Below, in pieces: positions 1 to 8,923 of a stretch of 37,360 nucleotides of DNA. Made by a program: the position numbers and the translations under genes. The stretch spans positions 1 to 37,360 of the forward strand of contig QHSZ01000009.1 in assembly GCA_003220595.1 (NCBI GenBank), in the 5' to 3' direction. This DNA is from Candidatus Rokuibacteriota bacterium. GTDB taxonomy: Bacteria > Methylomirabilota > Methylomirabilia > Rokubacteriales > CSP1-6. A model generated the notes under the pieces. The model did not search any database, was not told where the DNA came from, and worked only from the letters and a program-made list of their open reading frames with translations. Numbering within the stretch: the stretch's first letter is position 1; each line of letters begins with the position of its first letter.

Positions 1-1080
1 GACGCCGGGCGGCTCCTGCAGTGGCACGTCGACAACCCGCACCCGGAGGTGACTCTCGGGACGCTCTTCGGAAAGGTCTGGTACGAGGGCTATGCCGAGC
101 CCGCCTACGTCTGGCAGTCGACGGGCGGGACCGACGACTTCGAGGCGAAGCTGAGCCTGACGCCGCTGATCTACGGGACGCTCAAGGGGACCTGCTACGC
201 TCTCCTGTTCGCCGTGCCGATGGCGCTCCTCGCCGCCCTGTACGTCAGCGAGTTCATGCATCCGAGCCTCAGGGCCTACGTGAAGCCGGTCGTCGAGATC
301 ATGGCCGCGCTTCCGAGCGTCGTCCTCGGGTTCCTGGCGGGCCTCTGGCTCGCGCCGATGGTCGAGCGTGTCGTGCCCGGCATCTTCCTGACGGCGCTGG
401 TCGTGCCCGGCTGCATCCTCGTCGCGCTCGTCCTCTGGCGGACCGCGCCGCAGGCGTTCCGCGCGCGTTTCCGGCCGGGCACGGAGATGGCGCTGCTGGT
501 GCCGATCGCGGTCGTCGGTGTCTGGATGTCGTTCGCCGCCGGCGGACTCGTCGAGCGGGTGTTGATGGACGGCAACTACCGCGGCTGGCTGCTCTCGGCG
601 CTCGGGCTCACGTACGACCAGCGCAACTCGCTCGTGGTCGGCATCGCCATGGGCGTCGCCGTGATCCCGATCATCTTCACGATCGCCGAGGACTCGCTGG
701 CGAACGTGCCGCAGCACCTCCGGGCGGGCTCGCTCGCCCTGGGGGCGACCCGCTGGCAGACGGCGGTCCGGATCGTGCTCCCGACGGCGAGCGCCGGCAT
801 CTTCTCGGCCGTCATGATCGGCTTCGGCCGCGCGGTGGGCGAGACGATGATCGTGCTGATGGCGACCGGGAACACGCCGGTGATGGACTGGTCGATCTTC
901 AACGGCTTCCGCGCCCTCTCGGCAAACATCGCGGTGGAGCTGCCCGAGGCCCCGGAGGGCGGCACGCTCTTCCGCGTCCTGTTTCTGGCGGCGTTCCTCC
1001 TGTTCTGCCTGACCTTCGCGGTGAATACGGTGGCCGAGCTGGTCCGCCTCCGGCTCAGGAAGAAGTTCCGGTACCTGTGA
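1..1080 (+). CDS. pstC: Phosphate ABC transporter permease PstC, C-terminal part (5' end outside window)
   Basis: Inner-membrane permease subunit of the high-affinity phosphate importer PstSCAB. The reading frame is open from base 1, so the gene begins upstream; 359 codons are visible. Residues before the GTG at 49 already look like PstC, so that codon is not the start. Several hydrophobic segments are visible. The binding-protein-dependent permease region carries the EAA-like loop (RAGSLALGATRWQ) and a conserved GRAVGETMIVLMATGN stretch followed by a final membrane helix. The extra sequence before the core (VWYEGY, LTPLIYGTLKGT) matches the long PstC form common in Gram-negatives. The TGA stop overlaps the GTG start of pstA, implying translational coupling. 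The binding protein PstS is not in the window and would be expected upstream. Confidence 0.95.
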   Translation, partial: DAGRLLQWHVDNPHPEVTLGTLFGKVWYEGYAEPAYVWQSTGGTDDFEAKLSLTPLIYGTLKGTCYALLFAVPMALLAALYVSEFMHPSLRAYVKPVVEIMAALPSVVLGFLAGLWLAPMVERVVPGIFLTALVVPGCILVALVLWRTAPQAFRARFRPGTEMALLVPIAVVGVWMSFAAGGLVERVLMDGNYRGWLLSALGLTYDQRNSLVVGIAMGVAVIPIIFTIAEDSLANVPQHLRAGSLALGATRWQTAVRIVLPTASAGIFSAVMIGFGRAVGETMIVLMATGNTPVMDWSIFNGFRALSANIAVELPEAPEGGTLFRVLFLAAFLLFCLTFAVNTVAELVRLRLRKKFRYL

Positions 1081-2690
1081 GCGGCAAGGCGAGCCAGCTC
1101 TGGCGCGGCGGCGAGCCCTTCATCTGGCTCACGGGTGGGGCGCTCGCGCTCTCGCTGCTCCTCGTGGTCGGCCTGGTCGCCCTCATCGTGGGAAACGCGC
1201 TCGGGTTCTTCTGGCCGACGAACGTCGCCCGGCTCACGCTCCGCGACGGCAAGACGCTGACGGGCCAGCTGGTCGACCGCGAGCCGGTGCCTGCCGAGCC
1301 CGGGCAGTATCGGATCAAGCTGAAGGTCGCCAACCGCGACCTCTACGGCGCCGATTTCCAGTGGGTGGACGAGGCCAAGATTGCCCGGCGCGACGATCCG
1401 GCCGACGTGGTCGTCGTCGAGCGGACCGAATGGGGGCTCCTGATCGGGTCCATCAAGGAGGTCCGCGAGGGCGGCCGGGTCCTGGCCAGCGGGCCCGTGG
1501 CCGGCCTCGCCGAGGTGCGGCGGCGGCTGCCGAGCGCGGCCGACGCGCGCCGCGACATCAAGCGGCTGGAGAAGAGCGAGATCGGCGCGATCAACCACGC
1601 CCAGGAGAAGATCCGCCTGGGCCTCAAACGGCTCGAGCTCCAGGGGGTCACGCGCGGCGCCGAGGTGGACGCGCTCCAGCAGGAGCTAGGACGGCTCCAG
1701 GCCCGGTACAAGGAGCGCGAGGCGAGCCTCGCCGAGATCCGCGGGGGGCAGACGGCCAGCGTGATGGTCCAGGCGGACGACGGGAAGGAGAAGGACCTGC
1801 CGCTCCTGCAGGTGCTGCGCATCGACGCCCCGAACGCTATGGGAGTGCTCGGCAAGGGCGCATACTACCTCGCCCACGTGTGGGAGTTCGTGTCCGGCGA
1901 CCCGCGCGAGTCGAACACCGAGGGCGGCGTGTTCCCGGCCATCTTCGGCACGGTCATGATGGTCATGATCATGTCCGTCATCGTCGCGCCGCTCGGGGTG
2001 CTGGCCGCCTTCTACCTGCGCGAGTACGCGGTGCAGGGAACCTTCGTCAGCGCCGTGCGCATCGCCGTGAACAACCTGGCGGGGGTGCCGTCGATCGTCT
2101 TCGGCGTGTTCGGCGTCGGGTTCTTCATCTACGTCGTCGGCGGGACCATCGACCGGTTCTTCTACGCCGAAGCGCTGCCGACGCCGACCTACGGCACGGG
2201 CGGCATCCTCTGGGCCTCGCTCACGCTCGCGCTCCTGACCGTGCCCGTCGTGATCGTTGCCACCGAGGAAGGGCTGGCGTCGATCCCGCGCGGCATGCGG
2301 GAGGGCTCCCTGGCGCTCGGCGCCACGAAGCTCGAGACCACGCTGCGCATGGTGCTGCCCGCGGTGATGCCGTCAATCCTGACCGGGCTGATCCTGGCCA
2401 TGGCGCGGGCGGCCGGCGAGGTTGCGCCGCTGATGATCACGGGCGTGGTGAAGCTCGCGCCCTCGCTGCCTCTCGACGGCTTCTGGCCCTTCGTGCACCT
2501 CGACCGCAAGTTCATGCACCTCGGGTTCCACATCTACGACGTCGGCTTCCAGTCCCCCAACGTGGACGCCGCGCGCCCGATGGTGTTCATCACGACCCTG
2601 CTCCTGCTCCTGATCGTCGTTCTCATGAATCTCTTCGCCATCGGCTTGCGCCACCGGCTGCGCCGGACGTACGCGGTCTCGGCGCTCTAG
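1077..2690 (+). CDS. pstA: Phosphate ABC transporter permease PstA, long form
   Basis: Second permease of the phosphate importer, 537 aa. The GTG at 1077 is chosen because it overlaps the pstC stop (GTGA) and gives a short cytoplasmic N-terminus before the first membrane helix (ALALSLLLVVGLVALIVGNALG). Between helix 1 and the permease core lies an insert of roughly 200 residues, predicted periplasmic. It is rich in charged residues, with a coiled-coil-like part (IKRLEKSEIGAINHAQEKIR). This insert is typical of the long PstA form and absent from short PstA. The core contains NLAGVPSIVFGVFG, the EAA loop (REGSLALGATKLET) and ARAAGEVAPLMITG. The frame is open far upstream (from base 21), but that is antisense-like junk inside pstC. 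Confidence 0.95.
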   Translation: MSGKASQLWRGGEPFIWLTGGALALSLLLVVGLVALIVGNALGFFWPTNVARLTLRDGKTLTGQLVDREPVPAEPGQYRIKLKVANRDLYGADFQWVDEAKIARRDDPADVVVVERTEWGLLIGSIKEVREGGRVLASGPVAGLAEVRRRLPSAADARRDIKRLEKSEIGAINHAQEKIRLGLKRLELQGVTRGAEVDALQQELGRLQARYKEREASLAEIRGGQTASVMVQADDGKEKDLPLLQVLRIDAPNAMGVLGKGAYYLAHVWEFVSGDPRESNTEGGVFPAIFGTVMMVMIMSVIVAPLGVLAAFYLREYAVQGTFVSAVRIAVNNLAGVPSIVFGVFGVGFFIYVVGGTIDRFFYAEALPTPTYGTGGILWASLTLALLTVPVVIVATEEGLASIPRGMREGSLALGATKLETTLRMVLPAVMPSILTGLILAMARAAGEVAPLMITGVVKLAPSLPLDGFWPFVHLDRKFMHLGFHIYDVGFQSPNVDAARPMVFITTLLLLLIVVLMNLFAIGLRHRLRRTYAVSAL

Positions 2691-2699
2691 GAGGTATCG

Positions 2700-3518
2700 A
2701 TGTCTTCGCACGTGCGGGTCACCGCGAGCCTCGATCCACGAACAGGGGCGGCTGATATCATGGAGGCGCCGATGGTCGAGATCGACCACGTCTCCCTCTG
2801 GTACGGCGCGAAGCTCGCGCTCAAGGACATCTCGATGTCCGTGCCGAAGCACCGCGTGACGGCCTACATCGGTCCGTCGGGCTGCGGCAAGACGACGCTG
2901 CTCCGGTGCCTGAACCGGATGAACGATCTCGTGGACGGCGTGCGAACCGTCGGCGCCATCCGGATCGGCGGCACGGACATCGGGGATCCGGCGCTCGACG
3001 TGACCGAGCTGCGCAAGCGCGTGGGCATGGTCTTCCAGAAATCGAACCCGTTCCCCAAGTCCATCTTCGAGAACGTGGCGTACGGCCCGCGCATCCTGGG
3101 TGTGGCGAGTCGCGCCGATCTCGAGGGGACCGTCGAGCGCAGCCTCAGGGCCGCCGCGCTCTGGGACGAGGTCCAGGACCGCCTCGGCGAGAGCGCGCTC
3201 GGGCTCTCGGGCGGGCAGCAGCAGCGGCTCTGCATCGCCCGCGCGATCGCGGTCGAGCCGGACGTGCTCCTGATGGACGAGCCGTGCTCGGCCCTGGATC
3301 CCATCGCCACGGCGAAGATCGAGGAGCTGATGCTCGAGCTGAAGAACAGCTACACGATCGTCATCGTGACCCACAACATGCAGCAGGCGGCCCGCGTGTC
3401 CGACTCCACGGGCTTCATGCTCCTGGGCGAGCTGGTCGAGTTCGGCGTGACGCGCGCGCTCTTCACGAACCCGCGCGACAAGCGGACCGAGGACTACATC
3501 ACCGGCCGGTTCGGGTAG
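2700..3518 (+). CDS. pstB: Phosphate ABC transporter ATP-binding protein PstB
   Basis: Cytoplasmic ATPase that powers phosphate import through PstC/PstA, 272 aa. An AGGAGG Shine-Dalgarno at 2689-2694 sits 5 bases before the ATG at 2700 and overlaps the pstA stop. In-frame ATGs at codons 21 and 25 lie closer to where most PstB proteins begin, so the first 20 residues may be dispensable. Walker A is GPSGCGKTT (about residue 58), the Q-loop region is [14 protein letters not shown], the ABC signature is LSGGQQQR, and Walker B is [13 protein letters not shown]; the switch His is in VTHNM. The NPFPKSI motif after the Q-loop is characteristic of PstB. It is followed by a tandem repeat and then phoU. 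Confidence 0.97.
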   Translation: MSSHVRVTASLDPRTGAADIMEAPMVEIDHVSLWYGAKLALKDISMSVPKHRVTAYIGPSGCGKTTLLRCLNRMNDLVDGVRTVGAIRIGGTDIGDPALDVTELRKRVGMVFQKSNPFPKSIFENVAYGPRILGVASRADLEGTVERSLRAAALWDEVQDRLGESALGLSGGQQQRLCIARAIAVEPDVLLMDEPCSALDPIATAKIEELMLELKNSYTIVIVTHNMQQAARVSDSTGFMLLGELVEFGVTRALFTNPRDKRTEDYITGRFG

Positions 3519-3635
3519 CAGGGCGAGTCGCACGACGTCGCGGGGCTGGGGCCCCGCCGTCCGAGGCGAGCGAAATAGCAGGGCGAGTCGCAGGACGTCG
3601 CGGGGCTGGGGCCCCGCCGTCCGAGGCGAGCGAAA
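3516..3635 (+). repeat. Two 60-bp direct repeats, each with a GC-rich hairpin, between pstB and phoU
   Basis: Two head-to-tail 60-bp units, 3516-3575 and 3576-3635, differ at one base (C at 3533 versus G at 3593). The first unit starts exactly at the pstB TAG stop. Each unit can form a hairpin: GCGGGGC / GCCCCGC around a TGGG loop (3540-3546 with 3551-3557 in unit 1), extended by GACG/CGTC across a 2-base bulge to about 11 pairs. No T-tract follows, so a full rho-independent terminator is unlikely. A role as attenuator, processing site or mRNA stabiliser that sets PhoU level against PstSCAB is possible. I saw no further copy in the window. Confidence 0.9.
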
Positions 3636-3653
3636 TATAGGATCGGAGGCGCC

Positions 3654-4310
3654 ATGTCACGGCATTTCCACGAGGAGCTCGACGCGCTCAAGCAGACCCT
3701 GCTCGCGATGGGCGGGCTGGTCGAGGACCAGATCCGGCGCGTCATGCGCGCGCTCATCGACCGCGACGGCCAGCTGGCGCAGGAGGTCATCGAGCGCGAC
3801 CGGCAGGTGAACGCCTGGGACGTGGAGATCGACGAGAAGTGCGTCGAGCTGCTCGCGCTCCACCAGCCGACGGCGATCGACCTCCGGTTCATCACCACGA
3901 CGCTGAAGATCGTCACCGACCTCGAGCGCATCGGCGACCAGGCGGTGAACATCGCGCAGCGCGCGCTCGAGCTGAACCGGGAGCCGCAGCTCAAGCCCTA
4001 CGTGGACCTCCCCCGGATGGCGGAGAAGGCTCAGCGGATGGTCAAGGAGAGCCTCGACGCGTTCGTGAGCCGCGACACGGAGCTGGCGCGGAAGGTCTGC
4101 GGCGAGGACGCCGAGGTGGACGGCCTGAAGGAGCAGATCTTCCGCGAGCTCCTGACGTTCATGATGGAGGACCCGAAGACGATCCCGCGGGCGATCCGGC
4201 TCATCCTGATTTCGCGCTTCCTCGAGCGGACCGCCGACCACGCGACGAACATCGCCGAGATGGTCATCTACATGGTCGAGTCGAAGATGGTGCGGCACAC
4301 GCTGGCCTAG
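3654..4310 (+). CDS. phoU: Phosphate transport system regulator PhoU
   Basis: Cytoplasmic regulator linking the Pst transporter to PhoR/PhoB-type signalling, 218 aa, the usual PhoU length. A GGAGG Shine-Dalgarno at 3645-3649 precedes the ATG. The protein is two repeated three-helix PhoU domains. Each carries the metal-binding acidic motif, LERIGDQAVNIAQ in the first half and LERTADHATNIAEM in the second. It is the last gene of the pst cluster. PhoB/PhoR are not present in the window, and no Pho box can be judged because the operon promoter lies upstream. The next gene converges on it with a 19-base gap. Confidence 0.96.
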   Translation: MSRHFHEELDALKQTLLAMGGLVEDQIRRVMRALIDRDGQLAQEVIERDRQVNAWDVEIDEKCVELLALHQPTAIDLRFITTTLKIVTDLERIGDQAVNIAQRALELNREPQLKPYVDLPRMAEKAQRMVKESLDAFVSRDTELARKVCGEDAEVDGLKEQIFRELLTFMMEDPKTIPRAIRLILISRFLERTADHATNIAEMVIYMVESKMVRHTLA

Positions 4311-4329
4311 TGAACGTCGGGGGGAGCGC

Positions 4330-7300
4330 CTAGCCTCGCCGCGGCCCGCGCCACTCCGCGAGCCGCTCCACCGCGACGTAGAACGCCGGGACGAGGAGGA
4401 CGCCGAGCACGGTCACGGCGAGCATGCCGCCGACGACCGTCGTGCCGATCGAATGCCGGCTCGCCGCGCCCGCCCCCGTGGCGACGACCAGCGGGAACGA
4501 GCCCAGGATGAAGGCGAAGGACGTCATCAAGATCGGCCGGAAGCGGAGGCGGGCGGCCTCCCGCGCGGCCTCCCGGATGTCGAGGCCGCGCTCGCGGCGC
4601 GCCTTGGCGAACTCCACGATGAGGATGGCGTTCTTGCTCGCGAGGCCGATGAGGAGCGCGAGCCCGATCTGAGCGTACACGTCATTGGCGAGCCCGCGGA
4701 GCGCGAGCGCGCCCAGAGCGCCGAGGACGCCGAGGGGCACCGCCAGGATCACGGCCAGCGGGACCAGCCAGCTCTCGTACTGGGCGGCCAGCACGAGGAA
4801 GACGAACAGCGCCGACAGGGCGAACACGAGCGGCGCCCAGCTCCCCGACTCGATCTCCTGGAAGGCCAGGCCCGTCCACTCGTAGGCCATGCCCGGGGGC
4901 AAGAAGCGTCGCGCCAGGTCTTGCATGGCGGTGATGGCCTGGCCGGAGCTGGCCCCGGGCGCGGTGTCGCCCGCGATCTCGGCCGAGCGATAGAGGTTGT
5001 AGTGCGAGATCGTGTCGGGGCCGGTGACCGGCTTCACGGTGACGAGGGTGCTGAGGGGCACCATGCGAGCGGCCTGGCCGTTCGGGCCGGGCTGGCTTCT
5101 GACATGGAGGCGCGCGATGTCGCTCGGGGTCGCGCGGTAGCTCGGCTCGGCCTGGAGCTGGACCCGCCAGACGCGGCCGAACGAGTTGAAGTCGTTGACG
5201 TAGAGCGAGCCGAGGAAGATCTGGAGGCTCTCGAACACGTCGGAGACCGGCACGCCGAGCGCCTTGCTCTTGGCGCGATCGACCTGGGCGTCGAGCTGCG
5301 GCACCCCCGGCCGGAACGCCGTGTACGTCGTGGCGAGCTCCCGCCGCTGGCGAGCCCCGTCCATCATCTGGCGCGCGACCGCGTCCAGATCCGCGAGCGA
5401 GCCGCCGCCGACGCTCTGGAGCTCGAACTGGAAACCGCCGCCGGAGCTGATGCCGCGGATCGGCGGGGGCGGGAAGGCCACGACGATGGCCTCCCGGATC
5501 TCACCGAGCCGGGCGCGCAGGCGCGCCAGGATCGCGTCGGCCTGGAGGTCGGCCCGCTTCCGTTTCGACCAGGGCGACAGCCGCGGGAAGAGGGAGGCGA
5601 CGTTCGGGCCGTTGACGCCGGAGATGAAGCTGCGCCCCCCGATCGCCACCACGGTCTCGACGCCCTCGGTCTCGAGCAGCATCTTCTCGATCTGGCGGAC
5701 GACCGCGTCGGTCCGCTCGAGCGACGCCGCGTCCGGGAGCTGGACGGCGACCAGCAGGTAGCCCTGGTCCTCGGTGGGCGCGAAGCCCGTGGGCACGGCG
5801 CGCAGCAACGCGTAGGCGGCGCCGCTCAAGACGAGGAGCACGACCAGGGCCAGCGCGGCGCGCCGGACGATGTGCCGGACGGTCCAGTCGTAGCCGTTCG
5901 TGAGCCGCGCGAAGGACGCGTTCCAGGCCCGCGCCAAGAAGCGCTGGCGGGTCCCGACCGTCGAGCGCAAGAGCAGGGCGCAGAGGGCCGGCGTCAGCGT
6001 CATCGCGTTGAGCGCGGAGAGCGCGACCGACACGGCGATCGTCAGCGCGAACTGGCGGTAGAGCTCGCCCGTGATGCCGGGCAGGAACGCGATCGGGATG
6101 AACACGGCCATCAGCACGAGCGCGGTGGCGATGACGGGGCCCGTCACCTCGACCATCGCCTGGCGGGCGGCCTCTCGAGGGTCGACGTTGCCCTCGTCGA
6201 GGTGGCGCTGGGTGTTCTCCACCACCACGATGGCGTCGTCCACGACGATGCCGATCGCGAGGACGAGGCCGAAGAGAGTGAGCGTGTTGATCGAGAACCC
6301 GAAGGCGCTGATGACCGCGAACGTCCCCACGAGCGAGACCGGGATGGTCAGGGTCGGGATCAGCGTCGTGCGCCAGTCCTGGAGGAAGACGAAGACGGTG
6401 AGGATCACGAGCCCGATGGCGATGAGGAGCGTCTGGACGACCTCCTCGATCGACACCCGCACGAACTCCGTGGTGTTGTAGGGACGCGAGTGGGTGACGC
6501 CGCTCGGGAAGCTCGGGGCAAGCCGGGCCACGGCCGCCTGGACGCCGCGCGAGACGTCAAGGGCGTTGGCGTTCGGGAGCTGGAAGACGCCGACGAGCGC
6601 GGCCGGCGTCCCGCCGACCCGACCGAACGACCCGTAGCTCTGCGAGCCCAGCTCGACGCGGCCGACATCGCGGACCCGGAGGACCGACCCGTCGGACCGG
6701 GTGCGGAGGATGATGTCCTCGAACTCGGCGGCCGTCGACAGGCGCCCGCGCGTGGTGACGGTGTACTGGAACTGCTGGCCGCGGGGTGCCGGGGGCTGCC
6801 CGATCTGTCCCGCCGCGGCCTGGAGATTCTGCTCGCGCACCGCGGCGGCCACGTCGCCCGCGGTGAGGCCGAGGCCGGCCAGCGTGTCGGGATTCAGCCA
6901 CAGGCGCATCCCGTAATCACGGCCGTTGAACACGGTCACCTGCCCGACGCCCGGCACCCGCGCCAGCACGTCGACGACCTGGAGCGTGGCGTAGTTGCTC
7001 AGGTAGAGCTCGTCGCGGCTCCCGTCGGGCGAGGTGAGGGCCACGATCTCGACGAGGTCGGGAGACTGCTTGGTGATGCTGAGCCCCTGCCGGACCACGT
7101 CCTGGGGGAGCTTGGCCTGGGCGACGGCGACCCGGTTCTGCACGTTCACCGCGGCGATGTCGAGGTCGGTCCCGACCTTGAACGTCACGTTGAGGGTCAT
7201 CGTGCCGTCGCTCCCGCTGCGGGAGGACATGTAGATCATGTTCTCGACGCCGTTGACCTGCTGCTCGATCGGTGTCGTCACCGTCTGCTCGACGACCTCG

Positions 7301-7464
7301 GCGCTCGCGCCGGGGTAGGTGGCCTGGACGACGACTTGCGGCGGGGTGATCTGGGGGAACATCGCGATCGGCAGGAACGGGATCGCCACCGAGCCGGCCA
7401 CGACGATGACGATGGCCAGCACGGAGGCGAAGATGGGCCGGTCGATGAAGAAGTTGACGAACAT
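4330..7464 (-). CDS. RND multidrug efflux transporter, HAE1 family (AcrB/MexB-like)
   Basis: Proton-driven inner-membrane exporter of hydrophobic or amphiphilic compounds, 1044 aa, full length for the HAE1 family. The N-terminus MFVNFFIDRPIFA is typical. TM4 carries the proton-relay aspartates in GIVVDDAIVVVEN, and TM10 carries the partner lysine in LASKNAILIVEFAK. Two large periplasmic domains follow TM1 and TM7 in the expected order. The ATG at 7464 lies 5 bases downstream of the adaptor stop, so the two form an operon. No outer-membrane TolC/OprM-type gene and no adjacent TetR/MarR regulator is present. Substrates cannot be read from sequence. Confidence 0.96.
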   Translation of the reverse strand: MFVNFFIDRPIFASVLAIVIVVAGSVAIPFLPIAMFPQITPPQVVVQATYPGASAEVVEQTVTTPIEQQVNGVENMIYMSSRSGSDGTMTLNVTFKVGTDLDIAAVNVQNRVAVAQAKLPQDVVRQGLSITKQSPDLVEIVALTSPDGSRDELYLSNYATLQVVDVLARVPGVGQVTVFNGRDYGMRLWLNPDTLAGLGLTAGDVAAAVREQNLQAAAGQIGQPPAPRGQQFQYTVTTRGRLSTAAEFEDIILRTRSDGSVLRVRDVGRVELGSQSYGSFGRVGGTPAALVGVFQLPNANALDVSRGVQAAVARLAPSFPSGVTHSRPYNTTEFVRVSIEEVVQTLLIAIGLVILTVFVFLQDWRTTLIPTLTIPVSLVGTFAVISAFGFSINTLTLFGLVLAIGIVVDDAIVVVENTQRHLDEGNVDPREAARQAMVEVTGPVIATALVLMAVFIPIAFLPGITGELYRQFALTIAVSVALSALNAMTLTPALCALLLRSTVGTRQRFLARAWNASFARLTNGYDWTVRHIVRRAALALVVLLVLSGAAYALLRAVPTGFAPTEDQGYLLVAVQLPDAASLERTDAVVRQIEKMLLETEGVETVVAIGGRSFISGVNGPNVASLFPRLSPWSKRKRADLQADAILARLRARLGEIREAIVVAFPPPPIRGISSGGGFQFELQSVGGGSLADLDAVARQMMDGARQRRELATTYTAFRPGVPQLDAQVDRAKSKALGVPVSDVFESLQIFLGSLYVNDFNSFGRVWRVQLQAEPSYRATPSDIARLHVRSQPGPNGQAARMVPLSTLVTVKPVTGPDTISHYNLYRSAEIAGDTAPGASSGQAITAMQDLARRFLPPGMAYEWTGLAFQEIESGSWAPLVFALSALFVFLVLAAQYESWLVPLAVILAVPLGVLGALGALALRGLANDVYAQIGLALLIGLASKNAILIVEFAKARRERGLDIREAAREAARLRFRPILMTSFAFILGSFPLVVATGAGAASRHSIGTTVVGGMLAVTVLGVLLVPAFYVAVERLAEWRGPRRG

Positions 7465-7469
7465 CCCGG

Positions 7470-8771
7470 TCAGCTTCCCGCCGGCGCCGGCGGGACCGTC
7501 TCGAGACTTGGCTCCACCCGCATTCCGGCCCGCACCTGCTGCAGCCCCTTGATCACGACCTGCTCACCGGGCTCGACGCCCTCCTCGACGACCCACAGCG
7601 TCCCGACGCGCGGCCCCATCCGCACCGTGCGTGCCTGCACCGTCTTGTCCTGCCCCACCACGAACACGGACGCGGAGCCCTGGCTCTCCTGGACCGCCGC
7701 CTGGGGGACGACGAGCGCGCCGGGCCGCTCCTCGAGGAGGACGCGCAGGCGCACGTACTGCCCCGGTTGAAGGAGCCGCTCCGGGTTCGGGAACGCGGCC
7801 CGCAGCGCGAGCGTCCCGGTCCGCGGGTCCACCGCGCGGTCGACGAAGTCGAGCCGCCCCGCGTGCGCGTACGCGCTGTCGTCCGGCAGCGTGATGGTGA
7901 TGCCCGAGGCGCCGGGTCGCGCCTGCAGCTCCGACTGGCGGCGCCGCCACACCTGGAGCGCTTCGCGCTCGCTCACGCTGAAGCTGACGTACATCGGATC
8001 CAGCGTGGACACCGTCGCGAGCAGCGTCGCGTCCCCCTTGCCGACGAGGCTGCCGACGCGGACCTCGGCCCGGCCCATGCGCCCGTCGAGCGGTGACCGG
8101 ATGCTCGTGTAGCCGAGCTGGAGCCGCGCGCTGTCGACCGCGGCCTCGTCGGCGCGGATGACGGCCCGCGCGTTCTCGATCGTCGCCCGCGCCGCGGCGA
8201 GCGCGGCCTTCGCGTTCTCGAAGGCGGCGCGGTCGGCCTGCACCGTGGCCGCCAGCGCGGTCATGTTCGTGCGGAGCTGGTCGTACTGCTCGCCGGCGAC
8301 CAGCTCCTGCTGGAGGAGCGTGCGGTAGCGCCGCTCTTGCGTGCGCGCGTTCTCGAGCTGCGCCTGGTCGCGCTCCAGGTTGGCCTGCGCCTGCTGCACG
8401 TCGGCCTCGCGCTGGACCAGCGCCGCTTCCGTCTGGAGGAGCTGCGCGCCGTCGCGCGCGACGTTGGCCTGCGCCTGCCGAAGGGAGGCCTCGAACGGTC
8501 GAGGGTCGATGACGAAGAGAAGGTCGCCCACCCTGACGTCGGCGCCGTCGGGCGCCGCCTGCCGGTCGATGAAGCCCTCGACACGCGCTCGGACCTCGAC
8601 GGTCTTGACCGCCTCCGTCTGGCCCACGTACTGGCCGTAGACCGGCACCGGGCGCTGCGCCACGGCGGCCACGCTCACCGCCGGCGGCTTCGGGGTCGAC
8701 ACGGCCTCGGGCCGGCTGCAGGCCGCCAGCCCGAGCCAGGCCGCCCCGAGGATCCACAGCAGGGTCTTCAT
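7470..8771 (-). CDS. RND efflux periplasmic adaptor, membrane-fusion lipoprotein (AcrA/MexA-like)
   Basis: Links the RND pump to an outer-membrane channel. The 433-aa protein starts MKTLLWILGAAWLGLAAC, a lipoprotein signal with Cys18 as the lipidation site. The order is beta-barrel start (VSVAAVAQRPVPVYGQYVGQTEA), first half-lipoyl region, a long helical hairpin with heptad repeats (about residues 95-205), second half-lipoyl region (YTSIRSPLDGRMGRAEV), beta-barrel and membrane-proximal domain (VVIKGLQQVRAGMRVEP). The hairpin is longer than in E. coli AcrA, which suits the extra length. An AAGGAG motif sits just upstream of the ATG. It is the first gene of the two-gene operon, divergent from the gene at 8924. 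Confidence 0.95.
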   Translation of the reverse strand: MKTLLWILGAAWLGLAACSRPEAVSTPKPPAVSVAAVAQRPVPVYGQYVGQTEAVKTVEVRARVEGFIDRQAAPDGADVRVGDLLFVIDPRPFEASLRQAQANVARDGAQLLQTEAALVQREADVQQAQANLERDQAQLENARTQERRYRTLLQQELVAGEQYDQLRTNMTALAATVQADRAAFENAKAALAAARATIENARAVIRADEAAVDSARLQLGYTSIRSPLDGRMGRAEVRVGSLVGKGDATLLATVSTLDPMYVSFSVSEREALQVWRRRQSELQARPGASGITITLPDDSAYAHAGRLDFVDRAVDPRTGTLALRAAFPNPERLLQPGQYVRLRVLLEERPGALVVPQAAVQESQGSASVFVVGQDKTVQARTVRMGPRVGTLWVVEEGVEPGEQVVIKGLQQVRAGMRVEPSLETVPPAPAGS

Positions 8772-8907
8772 CGCGACGAGCTCCTTCCGGGTAATGTGCC
8801 CGAGTCACGCGACCACGACGTGCGGGGATGCGCGAGGGCCACACCTATTCTATAGATGCCCGTGAATCTGCGGGAGTTTCGTGCGCGATCGCGGGTCGTC
8901 CGGAGTG

Positions 8908-8916
8908 TGCTAGCCT
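8908..8916 (+). promoter_or_regulatory. Putative extended -10 promoter (TGCTAGCCT) of the selenoprotein operon
   Basis: TGC-TAGCCT ends 7 bases before the ATG at 8924, so transcription would begin about at the start codon (leaderless mRNA). No good -35 is visible. No Shine-Dalgarno precedes the ATG, which fits a leaderless start. The rest of the 8772-8907 interval should also hold the divergent promoter of the RND operon; an opposite-strand TAGAAT at 8847-8852 is a candidate. Assignment by eye only. Confidence 0.35.
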
Positions 8917-8923
8917 CTCTCCC

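Noticed and set aside
21-1076. Long open frame joined to pstA through pstC
   Set aside because: It is an out-of-frame shadow of pstC; Arg/Ala-rich sequence without domains.
3516-3635. The tandem repeats as a CRISPR array
   Set aside because: Two contiguous 60-bp units without spacers; not an array.
3516-3635. The repeat hairpins as ordinary rho-independent terminators
   Set aside because: No T-tract follows either stem, and phoU is expected to be transcribed with pstB.
4453-7770. Very long plus-strand open frame opposite the RND gene
   Set aside because: Antisense shadow from GC-rich third positions; Arg/Asp/His-rich low-information sequence, no domain, while the minus strand encodes a complete RND pump.
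8828-8923. Upstream start at 8828 for the DGLPVVPPT-family gene
   Set aside because: The 32 extra residues look non-coding and cover the divergent promoter region.
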